The notes under the pieces are model-generated. The model saw nothing but the letters and a program-made list of their open reading frames with translations, had not been told where the DNA came from and made no database searches. A DNA stretch of 51,427 nucleotides, taken from Parafrankia irregularis. GTDB taxonomy: Bacteria > Actinomycetota > Actinomycetes > Frankiales > Frankiaceae. Below are positions 1 through 8,098 of the stretch, piece by piece. Location: positions 1-51,427 of the forward strand of contig NZ_FAOZ01000046.1 of the NCBI RefSeq assembly GCF_001536285.1, given 5' to 3'. Position 1 is the first letter of the stretch; every line of letters starts with the position of its first letter. A program made the position numbers and the translations under genes.

Positions 1-221
1 CCGTGTTTCGCGACTTTCCGCCCTGCCTTTGCCTCATCCGGTTCGGCCTTTCGGCCCCGGCTGCGGCGACTCGGTTAAAGTACCGGGTGTTTCGGGCTTG
101 TGTCAAATCGCCGTGTTTTGCGATTCTGCCACTTTGCCTTTGCCTCATCCGGTTCGGCCTTTCGGCCCCGGCTGCGGCGACTCGGTGAAGTTACCGATGC
201 TTTCGGGTTTGTGTCAAATCG
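1..221. repeat. Tandem direct repeat, two units of about 110 bp
   Basis: Unit 1 (1-110) and unit 2 (111-221) lie head to tail. A 52-base block at 24-75 recurs without change at 135-186, and the rest differs by a few substitutions and one indel. Each unit carries a small hairpin (38-60 and 149-171) with arms CCGG and GGCC closing on a TTTC loop, with a TTC bulge on one side. The left edge is cut by the window, so more units may lie upstream. The role is unknown. Confidence 0.85.
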
Positions 222-654
222 CTCCGGACTCGCCGGCGACTGCCACTCTTTCCAACCTTACCGCACTGTTTTCGGGCTCTGTCCTCGGGGGGTCTGCGCC
301 CCCTCGGAGGATCCTGGGCCCGCCAACCATCGGTTCTTCCGTTCCGATCAGGCGGTAAGGAGGAACTATACACGAGGGATCGGGGGTGTGGACGCACCCC
401 GCCCGCCACATGCATCGCCGGCCTACCGGGCCTGGCGCAACGGCCGCCCACGGCGCTCGCGGCCCCCGGTCGACCCGCCGGGCGCAGCCGGTCGATCCGC
501 ACGACGTGCCGCCCCGGTCCGCGCTGAATGTGTGAACAGTCCGTTCCGATGAACGTGCGGACGCCGAATCCGCTACAAACCCACCGGTGTGCGGACGTCG
601 GCCAGGACGGACCGCGGTGCGATCCCCACGGGATGGTTCAGCGGCTCGAACGGC
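222..654. other. Intergenic region, no gene supported
   Basis: This stretch lies between the tandem repeat and the end of the PadR gene. An AAGGAGG at 358-364 resembles a ribosome binding site but is not placed before a convincing start. The only downstream frame is a 49-codon GTG frame about 20 bases away with low-complexity R/P/A composition. No terminator or RNA gene is apparent. Confidence 0.5.
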
Positions 655-1203
655 CTACCGGCGCGAGCGGTCGCCCGCCAGCTCTGGTCGCTGCGCCGCC
701 CAGCGCGCCCAGGCGGCCAACGCCTCGTACAGGCGCGCGCCGCCCTCTATCGCGATACGCAGTGACCTCTGTTGTGGCGTGTCCGGCACATTTCCCTGGT
801 CGGCGGCATCGGCGTACGTCCGATACCTGCTGGCTGCGGCGGCGAAGAAGTCGGCCTCCCGCACCAGATGTGCGTTGAGGTCACCCGGGTCCATCAGCCA
901 GAAGAAGAAGGACCGCAGCAGCGGCTGCAGCCGGGTGGTGTGGTCGACCTCGGACGGCTCGCTCAGCCAACGCCGGATCTCGGCCAGGCCGGCGTCCGTG
1001 ATGCGGTAGGCCTTGCGGCCACGCGGCCCCTCACTGTCGATCTCGATGAGTCCGTCGCTGGCGAGGCGGCTCAGCTCGCCGTAGATCTGGGGATGCCCGG
1101 CCGGCCAGACTGCCCCCAGCACCTGCTCGAACCGTCGGGTGAGGTCGTAGCCACTGGCCGGCCCTTCGGCCAGCAGGCCCAGCAGCCCGTGACGTAGTGA
1201 CAC
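655..1203 (-). CDS. PadR family transcriptional regulator
   Basis: The predicted 182-residue protein is of usual PadR length. Residues 1-80 form the PadR winged helix: the opening segment with LLGLLAEGPASGYDL, a recognition region around WPAGHPQIYGELSRLASDGL, and the wing GRKAYRITDAGLAEIRRWL. The C-terminal half (about 90-180) is the helical Vir-type dimerisation region. PadR proteins are usually ligand-responsive repressors of nearby genes. The start is GTG at 1203. The nearest gene is etfA, read in the same direction upstream of it, but 213 bases separate them, so joint transcription is uncertain. The effector cannot be told from sequence. Confidence 0.9.
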   Translation of the reverse strand: MSLRHGLLGLLAEGPASGYDLTRRFEQVLGAVWPAGHPQIYGELSRLASDGLIEIDSEGPRGRKAYRITDAGLAEIRRWLSEPSEVDHTTRLQPLLRSFFFWLMDPGDLNAHLVREADFFAAAASRYRTYADAADQGNVPDTPQQRSLRIAIEGGARLYEALAAWARWAAQRPELAGDRSRR

Positions 1204-1416
1204 TCAGATACCTCCCGCCGCCCCATCGCTACGTAGCGTAACCGAGAAGCTGTCGGCGAGGGGCCGAGATGAGGCAGCGAGGAGGCCGCGAAGAGCTGCG
1301 CGGAGTCAGTAATGCCGACGGCCGGGTGCGGCCCCCTGTCGGAGGAACCACACCCGGCCGTCCTGCCCGCCCGGGCCGTCGATGCGGCCGGCCGGACACA
1401 GCACCGGATCGGGCGA

Positions 1417-2379
1417 TCAGCCCGCCTTGTGCTTCTCGATCTCCGTGGTGAGCTGCGGGACGACGTTGAACAGGTCGCCGACCAGCCCGTAGTCCGCGAA
1501 CTCGAAGATCGGGGCCTCGGGGTCCTTGTTGATGGCCACGATCGTCTTCGAGGTCTGCATACCGGCCCGGTGCTGGATCGCACCGGAGATGCCGACCGCG
1601 ATGTAGAGCTGCGGCGACACGGTCTTGCCGGTCTGGCCGACCTGGTTCTGGTGCGGGTACCACCCGGCGTCGGTCGCGGCGCGCGAGGCACCGACGGCGG
1701 CACCGAGTGTGTCCGCCAGCTTCTCGACCAGGCCGAAGTGCTCGGCGGCACCGAGACCACGCCCACCGGAGACCACGACCTGCGCCTCGGTGAGGTCGGG
1801 CCGGCCCGACTTGGCCTCGACGACACGGTCCACGATCTTCGCGCCCTTGGCGGCGTCGGAGATCGCGATGTCGACCGTGGTCTCCGCCGGAGTCGACGGC
1901 GCGGCCTCTGGCGCGGTGGAGTTCGGACGAACGACGACGATCGGGGTGCCCTTGGTGACCTTCGAGCTGACGATCGTCGAACCGCCGAAGATGCCCTGGG
2001 TGGCCGTGAGGTCCGGGGCCAGCGCGGTCGCGTCCCAGATCAGGCCCGAGTCCGTCCGGGCGGCGGTGCGGGCCGCGACCTCGCGGGAGTCCGGCGTCGC
2101 GGCGGCCAGCACGGCGACCGGCGACGTGTCGGCGACCAGCTTCGACAGGACCTCGGCCGCGGGCGCGCCGATGAAGTTCGCGACGTCGTCGGACTCGACC
2201 ACGTAGATCTTCGCGGCGCCGTACTGGGCCAGGTAGTCCTTCGCCTTCGCGAGGGTGCCCGGGGCGCCCAGGAACACCGCCGACGGCTCGCCCAGGGTGC
2301 GGGCCAGGGTCAGCAGCTCGGCCGTGACCTTCTTCGGCTCACCGTCGGTGTGCTCGACGAGAACAAGTACTTCAGCCAT
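1417..2379 (-). CDS. etfA: Electron transfer flavoprotein subunit alpha
   Basis: The 320-residue protein matches the usual EtfA length. It starts [10 protein letters not shown] at ATG 2379, 5-8 bases after a GAGGAAGG ribosome binding site; an upstream in-frame extension is arginine/serine-rich and discarded. The C-terminal FAD domain is complete: SGGRGLG near residue 204, [21 protein letters not shown] at about 246-266, then AIQH, and [20 protein letters not shown] near 282-301. Together with EtfB it forms a heterodimer that passes electrons from acyl-CoA dehydrogenases to the quinone pool through EtfQO. It lies 13 bases after etfB in one operon. Confidence 0.97.
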   Translation of the reverse strand: MAEVLVLVEHTDGEPKKVTAELLTLARTLGEPSAVFLGAPGTLAKAKDYLAQYGAAKIYVVESDDVANFIGAPAAEVLSKLVADTSPVAVLAAATPDSREVAARTAARTDSGLIWDATALAPDLTATQGIFGGSTIVSSKVTKGTPIVVVRPNSTAPEAAPSTPAETTVDIAISDAAKGAKIVDRVVEAKSGRPDLTEAQVVVSGGRGLGAAEHFGLVEKLADTLGAAVGASRAATDAGWYPHQNQVGQTGKTVSPQLYIAVGISGAIQHRAGMQTSKTIVAINKDPEAPIFEFADYGLVGDLFNVVPQLTTEIEKHKAG

Positions 2380-2392
2380 CGAACAGCCTTCC

Positions 2393-3178
2393 TCAGATGA
2401 GCTTCTGCGCCGCGAGGAACGAAGCGACCTTCGCGCCGCCGTCGCCCTCGTCCTTGACGATGGTGCCACTCTGCCGCGGCGGTGCCGGCTGCGACTCAAC
2501 GACCGTGGAGGCTGCGCCGGCGAGGCCGACCGAGGCCGCGTCCAGGCCGGCGTCCGCCGCCGAGAGCTTGGTCAGCGGCTTCTTCTTGGCCGCCATGATG
2601 CCCTTGAACGACGGGTAGCGCGGCTGGTTGATCTTCTCAACCACGCCGACGACCGCGGGGAGAGCCGCCTCGACCAGGGCGTAGCCGTTGTCGGCGAGGC
2701 GCTCCACCGTGACCTTGCCCGCGCCCGGGTCGACCGTGACCTTGCGGGCCTGGGTGAGCTGCGGAAGCCCGAGCCGCTCCGCAAGCAGGGCACCCATCAC
2801 ACCGCCACGGGCGTCGGAGGCCTCCGACGACGTGATGACGAGGTCGGGCGAAAGGGTGGAGATCACCTTGGCGAGCGCGGCGGAGGTGGCGAGCGCGTCC
2901 GAGCCGTGCAGCGAGTCGTCGCTGAGGTGAACCGCCTTGTCCGCACCCATCGACAGCGCCTTGCGGATCGTCTCGACGGCCTTCTCGGGCCCCATCGTGA
3001 CGACCGTCACCTCGCCGCCGTGGGCTTCCTTGATCTTCAGAGCCTCTTCGACCCCGTACTCGTCCATCTCGTTCATGACGTTGTCGACGCTCTTGCGGTC
3101 GACGGTCTTGTCCGAGGCGTCGAGCTTCTTCTCCGCCCAGGTATCGGGAACCTGCTTGACGGTAACGACGATGTTCAC
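2393..3178 (-). CDS. etfB: Electron transfer flavoprotein subunit beta
   Basis: The 261-residue protein has normal EtfB length and begins (V/M)NIVVTVKQVPDTWAEKKLD at GTG 3178. It carries the AMP-binding alpha/beta domain, including the segment EEALKIKEAHGGEVTVVTMGP and the DLVITSSEASDARGGVMGALLAERLGLP region near the middle. It is the first gene of the etfBA pair and pairs with EtfA. The leader (3179-3310) contains a strong CCCCGGGG hairpin. A much longer in-frame upstream extension exists but is low-complexity and not homologous to EtfB, so the GTG is preferred. Confidence 0.97.
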   Translation of the reverse strand: MNIVVTVKQVPDTWAEKKLDASDKTVDRKSVDNVMNEMDEYGVEEALKIKEAHGGEVTVVTMGPEKAVETIRKALSMGADKAVHLSDDSLHGSDALATSAALAKVISTLSPDLVITSSEASDARGGVMGALLAERLGLPQLTQARKVTVDPGAGKVTVERLADNGYALVEAALPAVVGVVEKINQPRYPSFKGIMAAKKKPLTKLSAADAGLDAASVGLAGAASTVVESQPAPPRQSGTIVKDEGDGGAKVASFLAAQKLI

Positions 3179-3280
3179 GCCTTGGGGCCTCCGTAGCCAG
3201 CAAAATCGATGTCGCTCCTCCCCGCATCGTCGCATCTGACGCGCGCACGTGCCCGATGATCCCGGCCCCGGCACAGCGGC

Positions 3281-3301
3281 CCCCGGGGCCGTTCCCCGGG
3301 G
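3281..3301. repeat. Perfect CCCCGGGG hairpin in the etfB leader
   Basis: Two identical self-complementary octamers CCCCGGGG (3281-3288 and 3294-3301) flank a 5-base loop. In the minus-strand transcript it would fold about 100 bases before the etfB start. No T-run follows on either side, so it looks like a leader structure rather than an intrinsic terminator. Confidence 0.5.
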
Positions 3302-3560
3302 CGCCCGCGCCCCCTGGACGACATCCGCGGACATGGACCGGACGACCGGAACACGCCACACCAACGGGATGTCCCTACACAGTCAGGAGATTCCCACCGG
3401 ATACCGCTGGCGCGGCCGGGATGACGGCGGTCGGCTCCACCTTCGACCAGGGCGTGGAACTGTGAGGTGCCACATACCGCGGGCCACCATGTCGCCCACC
3501 CTTCCCGCCGTCGTCGGTGCGGGCGCAGAAAGTACAAGGGTCCCCAGTCCCGGCATGACC

Positions 3561-3584
3561 GTGCATTGTGTCCCTCTAATGCAC
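3561..3584. promoter_or_regulatory. Inverted repeat GTGCATT-N10-AATGCAC, operator candidate
   Basis: Two perfect 7-base arms (3561-3567, 3578-3584) are separated by 10 bases. This gives a half-site spacing of about 17 bases, typical of a dimeric DNA-binding protein. It lies 110 bases before the regulator gene at 3696 and inside the locally AT-richer patch, so it could control that gene. The binding protein is unknown. Confidence 0.4.
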
Positions 3585-3695
3585 ACCCCCTTCCTAAATG
3601 CGTGACCGATCGGCTACTTTCTGCCCTGTGAGGTCGTCGCGGGCCGACAACGGAGGCCCTCCGGCCACGCCCACGTAGACGGGGGAGACGTAGAC

Positions 3696-5354
3696 ATGGT
3701 CACGGACGAGCTCACTGCCAAGGCGTCCCCGGAGCAGCGGCGGCCGGGGAATCCGGGCCGGTCGGGCCGCACCTCCACGGGGCCGGAGAAACAGGCCGGC
3801 GCGCCGCGGCAGTCGGCGACACGCCCAGCGGCGGGAGCGCCGCGGCAGCCCGCCGTCAGAAGCACCACCGCTACCACCAAAGCCGCCACCACGACCGGGA
3901 CCTCCGCGGCTGGGACCGCCGCAGCTGGCGCCTCCGCAGCTGGGACCACGGCGACCGGAGCCACCGCGACCGACCGCGATCCGGCCGCACCGGGTCTGTT
4001 CGCCCGCCTGCTGGCCGAGGCCGGGATCTCCGACACCCGTTTCGCCCGCCAGGTCAACAACCGCGCCAGAACACAGCGCCGCGTCGAGCTCGGGCTCGCC
4101 CGGACCACCGTCGGCCACTGGCGGCGCGGCATGAAGCCGCGGGACCCGATGGTCGCGGAGCTGGCCGCCGCGGAACTCTCCGCCGTGGTCGGCTATCCGG
4201 TTCCGCCGGCCGACCTCGGCTGGCGAGGCGAGGGCTACGAACGCGACGACCTGGGCCTCGCCGTCGCAGACCTGCCTGACGACACCCTGAGGACACTCGC
4301 GGGACTTTCAGGACGAGACATGCGGCGACGTGACGTGCTCCACGACGGGGCGGCGTTCGCCGCCACCGCCTTCGCCGACCCGGTTCTTTCCAGCCTGACC
4401 GGTGTCATCAGCCGCATCACGGGTGGCACACCCGCGTCCCCGTCCGGGGGCGCGATGATCCGCGACATGACGGCGACCTTCCGCCGGCTCGACGCCCGGT
4501 TCGGCAGCAGCGAGATCCGCCCCCAGGTCGTCGCCTTCCTGCACGACCGGACCCGGGCCGCGGTGGACGGCCCCGCCGACACCGACACCTTCAGCGCACT
4601 CGCCGAGCTGGCGCAGCTCAGCGGCTGGCTCGCCCAGGACTGCAACCGCCACGCCCTCGCTCAGCGCTACTACATCCAGGCGCTGAGCCTCGCCGAGCAC
4701 GCCGAGGACGTCATGATGGCCGGCAGGGTTCTCTCGGCCATGAGCGACCAGGCCGCCGCGCTGGGGCACCATCGGCACAGCCTGGCGCTCGCCCGCGCGG
4801 CCATCGACCGGGCCGCGCGGCAGTCGGCACCCCCCGTTCAGGCGATGCTGCAGGACCGGCTGGCCTGGGCCCTGGCCCGCAACGGCGACGAGTCCGGCTG
4901 CATGCGCGCGCTCGCGGAGATGGAACGGGTGATCTCGCGGGAGCCGGGCGAGGCGCCGTCCTGGGCCGGGCACTACAACTCCGGCGACGTCGCCGAGTGC
5001 CAGGGCCACTGCTTCATGCTGCTGGGAAAGTCCGCCGTCGCGGAGCAACGGCTGCTGGAGGCGCGCTACCTGCAGGGCGAGGCCCGCGCCCGCAGCCGTG
5101 CCTACGCCGAGGCGGACCTCGCGCTGTCCTACCTGCGGCGGCCGCGGCCCGATCTGGAGGCGGCGATCGAGGCCGGCTACCAGGCAGTCGAACTGGCCGG
5201 GTCGGTCTCGTCGACCCGAATCACCAACAAGCTCACCGAGCTGGACGAGGCGATCGCCGGATTCTCCAAGGTGGTCGCCGCGCGCGAATGGCGCAACCGG
5301 GTCAGCGACGTGGTGGATCGCGGCCGGGAGCAGCCGCGGGTCACCACGGGCTGA
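3696..5354 (+). CDS. NsdA-like regulatory protein with N-terminal HTH-like and C-terminal TPR-like region
   Basis: The predicted 552-residue protein starts at ATG 3696 with GGGGGAG eight bases upstream. Residues 1-95 are a low-complexity T/A/G/P-rich tail with repeated AAGT-type units. Residues about 100-175 (LFARLLAEAGISDTRFARQVN to VVGYPVPPADLGW) match the N-terminal segment of the Streptomyces NsdA/NsdB family, including the W-G-PR-P pattern (HWRRGMKPRDPMV). The C-terminal half is all-helical and TPR-like (LAQRYYIQALSLAEHAEDVMM, LALARAAIDRAARQ, LQGEARARSRAYAEADLA). In Streptomyces such proteins negatively influence sporulation and antibiotic production. The family match rests on pattern recognition; the target here is unknown. 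Confidence 0.7.
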   Translation: MVTDELTAKASPEQRRPGNPGRSGRTSTGPEKQAGAPRQSATRPAAGAPRQPAVRSTTATTKAATTTGTSAAGTAAAGASAAGTTATGATATDRDPAAPGLFARLLAEAGISDTRFARQVNNRARTQRRVELGLARTTVGHWRRGMKPRDPMVAELAAAELSAVVGYPVPPADLGWRGEGYERDDLGLAVADLPDDTLRTLAGLSGRDMRRRDVLHDGAAFAATAFADPVLSSLTGVISRITGGTPASPSGGAMIRDMTATFRRLDARFGSSEIRPQVVAFLHDRTRAAVDGPADTDTFSALAELAQLSGWLAQDCNRHALAQRYYIQALSLAEHAEDVMMAGRVLSAMSDQAAALGHHRHSLALARAAIDRAARQSAPPVQAMLQDRLAWALARNGDESGCMRALAEMERVISREPGEAPSWAGHYNSGDVAECQGHCFMLLGKSAVAEQRLLEARYLQGEARARSRAYAEADLALSYLRRPRPDLEAAIEAGYQAVELAGSVSSTRITNKLTELDEAIAGFSKVVAAREWRNRVSDVVDRGREQPRVTTG

Positions 5355-5518
5355 CAGGCCGCCAGGGGCTGACCGGCCGCCAGACCCGCCCACGCCCTCC
5401 CCCAGGCCGGCGCAGCCGCGAAACGACCACCACGAAACGACCACGGCGAACTCGCGCCGGACGCTCCGGTCCGACCCGCGGCGGATGCTCCGTCCGACCC
5501 ACTGCCGGGCGCTACGCG

Positions 5519-6763
5519 GTGACCAGTCACGCTTGTCGGGTGAGTCTCGCGAAGGACGTCGGCCGGCGCCTGGGCCTGCGCGCCCCCTCAGCAGGCGGCC
5601 GCCTGGCCGCCGGTGGCGACGGCGACCAGCCAGGCGGCACCGGTGGCACGGGCGGCACCGGTGGCACACCGGCGGTCCCCGCCGTCGGACCGACCGGTGC
5701 CGGCGGCGGCCGTGGCGGTACCGGCGGTGGCGGTTCCGGCGGCCCGGCGGGACGGCGCGGGGGCGCCGGGGGAAGCGGTGGCACCGCACCGTCCACTGTG
5801 ACGGGGCGGGAGCTGCTGGTCGCCGCCGCGTGGCTCGTCACGGCCGTTCTCGCCATCATCGCGGTCGGGCGGCTCGTCCACCTCGACGACGCGATCACCT
5901 GGCCCTACACGGTGGCCAACGCGCTGACGCCGTTGCTCTATCTGCCCGTGTACGCCGCCCTGGCCGTCGGCTTCGCGCTGCGGCGCGGCCGCCTCATGAT
6001 GCTCTGCGGCCTGGTCGCGGTGGCACACCTGTTCTGGGCGGTGCCGGAGCTCTTCCCGGGCGGTCCGGAGAACGCCCCACAGGGCTCGGCCCGGCTGCGG
6101 GTGATGACGGCGAACCTGCTGTACCACAACGCCGAGGCGGGCCGCCTCGGTGACCAGATCCGCCGCGCCAGCCCGGACGTCCTCGTCCTCGTCGAGCTCT
6201 CGCCGCTGACGCTGACGAAGCTGCGCGATTCGGGTGCGCTCGCGGACTACCGCTATTCGGAGGTCCACCCCCAGGAGGGCGCTTTCGGCGCGGCGGTGTT
6301 CTCCCGGTTCCCGCTCTCGGACGCGGCGACGCCCGAGGTCGCCGGGTACGCCTCGCTGCGGGCGACGGTGCGGGTCGACGAGCGCCGGTCGTTCGTCGTC
6401 CACGCCGTGCACACCATCGCGCCGACGAGCGGGGAGTACGCGCGGGCATGGCGCGACCAGCTTGACCACCTGCGGACGGAGGTGGAGGCGTCCAGCCTCC
6501 CGGTTGTTCTCGCCGGGGACTTCAACGCGACCCGTGACAACCGGCCGCTGCGTGAGCTGGTCTCCGCCGGCGTACGCGACGCGCATGACGTCGTGGGCGC
6601 GGGGTGGACCCCGACCTGGAACGCGAGCATGTTCGCGGTTCCGCCGATCGCCCGGATCGACCACATCCTGGCCTCACCGGCCTTCGCGATCACCGGCTAC
6701 CAGGTCGGCTCCGAGTTCGGCAGTGATCACAAGCCGGTACTCGCCGACCTGGCCATGCGCTGA
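5519..6763 (+). CDS. Membrane-anchored endonuclease/exonuclease/phosphatase family protein
   Basis: From GTG 5519 the protein has 414 residues; GTG 5540 is an equally possible start because neither has a clear ribosome binding site. Residues 33-92 are a Gly/Thr/Pro linker with GGT repeats. Three hydrophobic segments follow (about 98-118, 132-153, 158-177). The rest is a complete EEP domain: MTANLLYHN (Asn 199), VLVLVELS (Glu 226), LAGDFNATRD near 350, ARIDHILAS and GSDHKPV at the end, which carry the metal-binding and catalytic residues. The topology suggests the hydrolase domain acts outside the membrane. Substrate is unknown; relatives cleave phosphodiesters in nucleic acids or lipids. It is followed by a palindromic terminator element. 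Confidence 0.85.
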   Translation: MTSHACRVSLAKDVGRRLGLRAPSAGGRLAAGGDGDQPGGTGGTGGTGGTPAVPAVGPTGAGGGRGGTGGGGSGGPAGRRGGAGGSGGTAPSTVTGRELLVAAAWLVTAVLAIIAVGRLVHLDDAITWPYTVANALTPLLYLPVYAALAVGFALRRGRLMMLCGLVAVAHLFWAVPELFPGGPENAPQGSARLRVMTANLLYHNAEAGRLGDQIRRASPDVLVLVELSPLTLTKLRDSGALADYRYSEVHPQEGAFGAAVFSRFPLSDAATPEVAGYASLRATVRVDERRSFVVHAVHTIAPTSGEYARAWRDQLDHLRTEVEASSLPVVLAGDFNATRDNRPLRELVSAGVRDAHDVVGAGWTPTWNASMFAVPPIARIDHILASPAFAITGYQVGSEFGSDHKPVLADLAMR

Positions 6764-6841
6764 GCCCAGGCTGCGCACCGCGGTCCCACCGGCCCGCGCC
6801 TTCGGGCTGCGGCACCGACTGGCGCGGCTACCGGTCAAGAT

Positions 6842-6879
6842 CTGAGGATCATGGTCGTCACAACGACCGAAATCCTCAG
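6842..6879. terminator. Palindromic element, copy A, between convergent genes
   Basis: CTGAGGAT (6842-6849) pairs with ATCCTCAG (6872-6879), and inside it GGTCGT pairs with ACGACC. It lies 79 bases after the EEP gene and 33 bases after the oppositely read enoyl-CoA hydratase gene, so it can terminate both. It shares its core with elements at 43262-43319 and 46605-46658. Confidence 0.75.
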
Positions 6880-6911
6880 TTCTCCGACGGACCAGGCCCC
6901 CGAGGGCGGGT

Positions 6912-7688
6912 CTACCGCCCGACGAAGTCGGCCTTGCCGGGGCCGTTCGCGATGAACGAGTCCATCCCCAGCCTGCGGTCCTCGGTGCCGAACAGGCCGA
7001 CGAACAGGGCCGACTCCAGCCGCAACGCCTCGGAGAGGGCGAGCTCGGAGCCGTCGTCGATCGCCTGCTTCGCCGCCGCGAGGGCCAGCGCCGGGCCGGC
7101 CACATACCGCCCCGCCAGCCGCAGAGCCTCCGCGTACACCTCGCCGGCGGGCACGACCCGGTCGGCGAGGCCGATCGCCTCCGCCTCGGCGGCGCGCACC
7201 TGCCGGCCGCTGAACACCAGGTCCTTCGCTCGGGCCGGACCGACGAGCCGGGGCAGCCGCTGCGTGCCGCCGGCGCCGGGGATGACACCGAGCGTGATCT
7301 CCGGCAGGCCGACCTTGGCGTTGTCCGCGAAGACCCGGAAGTCGGCGCACAGCGCGAGCTCCAGCCCGCCGCCGAGGGCCCAGCCGGTGACGGCGGCGAT
7401 GACCGGCTTCGGGATCCGCGCGATCAGCTCGAAGACACCGGTCAGATCACGGACCCAGCTGGCGATGCCGGCGACGTCCAGCCCGGCCATCTCCTTGATG
7501 TCCGCCCCCGCGGCGAACACCTTCTCGCCGCCGTAAAGGACGACCGCACGGATGTCGCGACGTTCGGTGGCCTCCTGGACCGCGACCCGCAGGTCGGCGG
7601 TGAGCGCGGCGCTCAGCGCGTTCATCGGCGGACGATCCAGCCTGACCGTCCCGACTCCGTCGGCGACCTCCAGCCGCACGAGCGCCAT
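6912..7688 (-). CDS. Enoyl-CoA hydratase/isomerase family protein
   Basis: The 258-residue crotonase-fold protein begins MALVRLEVADGVGTVRLDRP at ATG 7688, with GGTGGAGG before the start. Both catalytic glutamates of enoyl-CoA hydratase are present with the expected 20-residue spacing: Glu 110 in ALGGGLELALCADF and Glu 130 in VGLPEITLGVIPGAGGTQRL. The oxyanion-hole segment is FAAGADIKEMA. It probably hydrates trans-2-enoyl-CoA in fatty acid oxidation, using the EtfBA encoded nearby for the preceding oxidation step. Chain-length preference cannot be read. It is a single gene flanked by a shared terminator and an intergenic region. Confidence 0.92.
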   Translation of the reverse strand: MALVRLEVADGVGTVRLDRPPMNALSAALTADLRVAVQEATERRDIRAVVLYGGEKVFAAGADIKEMAGLDVAGIASWVRDLTGVFELIARIPKPVIAAVTGWALGGGLELALCADFRVFADNAKVGLPEITLGVIPGAGGTQRLPRLVGPARAKDLVFSGRQVRAAEAEAIGLADRVVPAGEVYAEALRLAGRYVAGPALALAAAKQAIDDGSELALSEALRLESALFVGLFGTEDRRLGMDSFIANGPGKADFVGR

Positions 7689-8098
7689 CCCGAACCTCCA
7701 CCTCGCCGTGAAACCGTGGGCCGCGCATCCGCACCGTGGCCGCGACCACAGCCGGGACCGTGACTGTGCCGTGACCCCTCGGGGACCTGGCAAACCCTAG
7801 CCGAGCCGGCCCCGTCGGCGGGGCGGACAGCGTCGAGGGTCACCGCTCGCCGCCGGTTTCATGGCAGCCGACGATGGGCAACCCGCAGCCACCCGCCTCC
7901 ACCCGCCTCCACCCGTAGCGCCCACCTCGACCCGAGGCAGGCCGGCGGCGGCCGGTGTGATCACGGCGGGTAAGTAGCGAACCCCGGACCGCGTCGATCC
8001 GAACAAGGATCCAAGCAAGGAAGTGACGCATCTCACTTGTCTGACCGACAGGACACGTTTCCAGGACCAGCCGGCTCGCCCGCGTTAGCGTCGAAGCC
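7689..8098. other. Divergent intergenic region of the enoyl-CoA hydratase and glgX
   Basis: This 410-base gap should contain both promoters. A short direct repeat of four imperfect 10-base units (ACCCGCCTCC type) lies at 7881-7920. The final 100 bases before glgX are less GC-rich (around CATCTCACTTGTCTGACC at 8031), but no convincing -35/-10 pair is seen. Confidence 0.45.

Larger units (their letters stand above)
3179..3695. other. Divergent intergenic region of etfBA and the NsdA-like regulator
   Basis: This 517-base gap separates two divergently read genes and should hold both promoters. Two structures stand out: a CCCCGGGG hairpin at 3281-3301, in the likely etfB leader, and a GTGCATT inverted repeat at 3561-3584, about 110 bases before the regulator gene. 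The region 3560-3620 is less GC-rich than the surroundings. No gene is supported in it. Confidence 0.6.

Noticed and set aside
3-188. Frame across the 110-bp tandem repeat that could encode a 61-residue Cys/Leu-rich peptide
   Set aside because: No ribosome binding site, no family resemblance, and an indel between the units; the repeat looks non-coding.
386-535. Small GTG frame of 49 codons after AAGGAGG
   Set aside because: Spacing of about 20 bases from the ribosome-binding-like sequence is too long, and composition is arginine/proline-rich without recognisable features.
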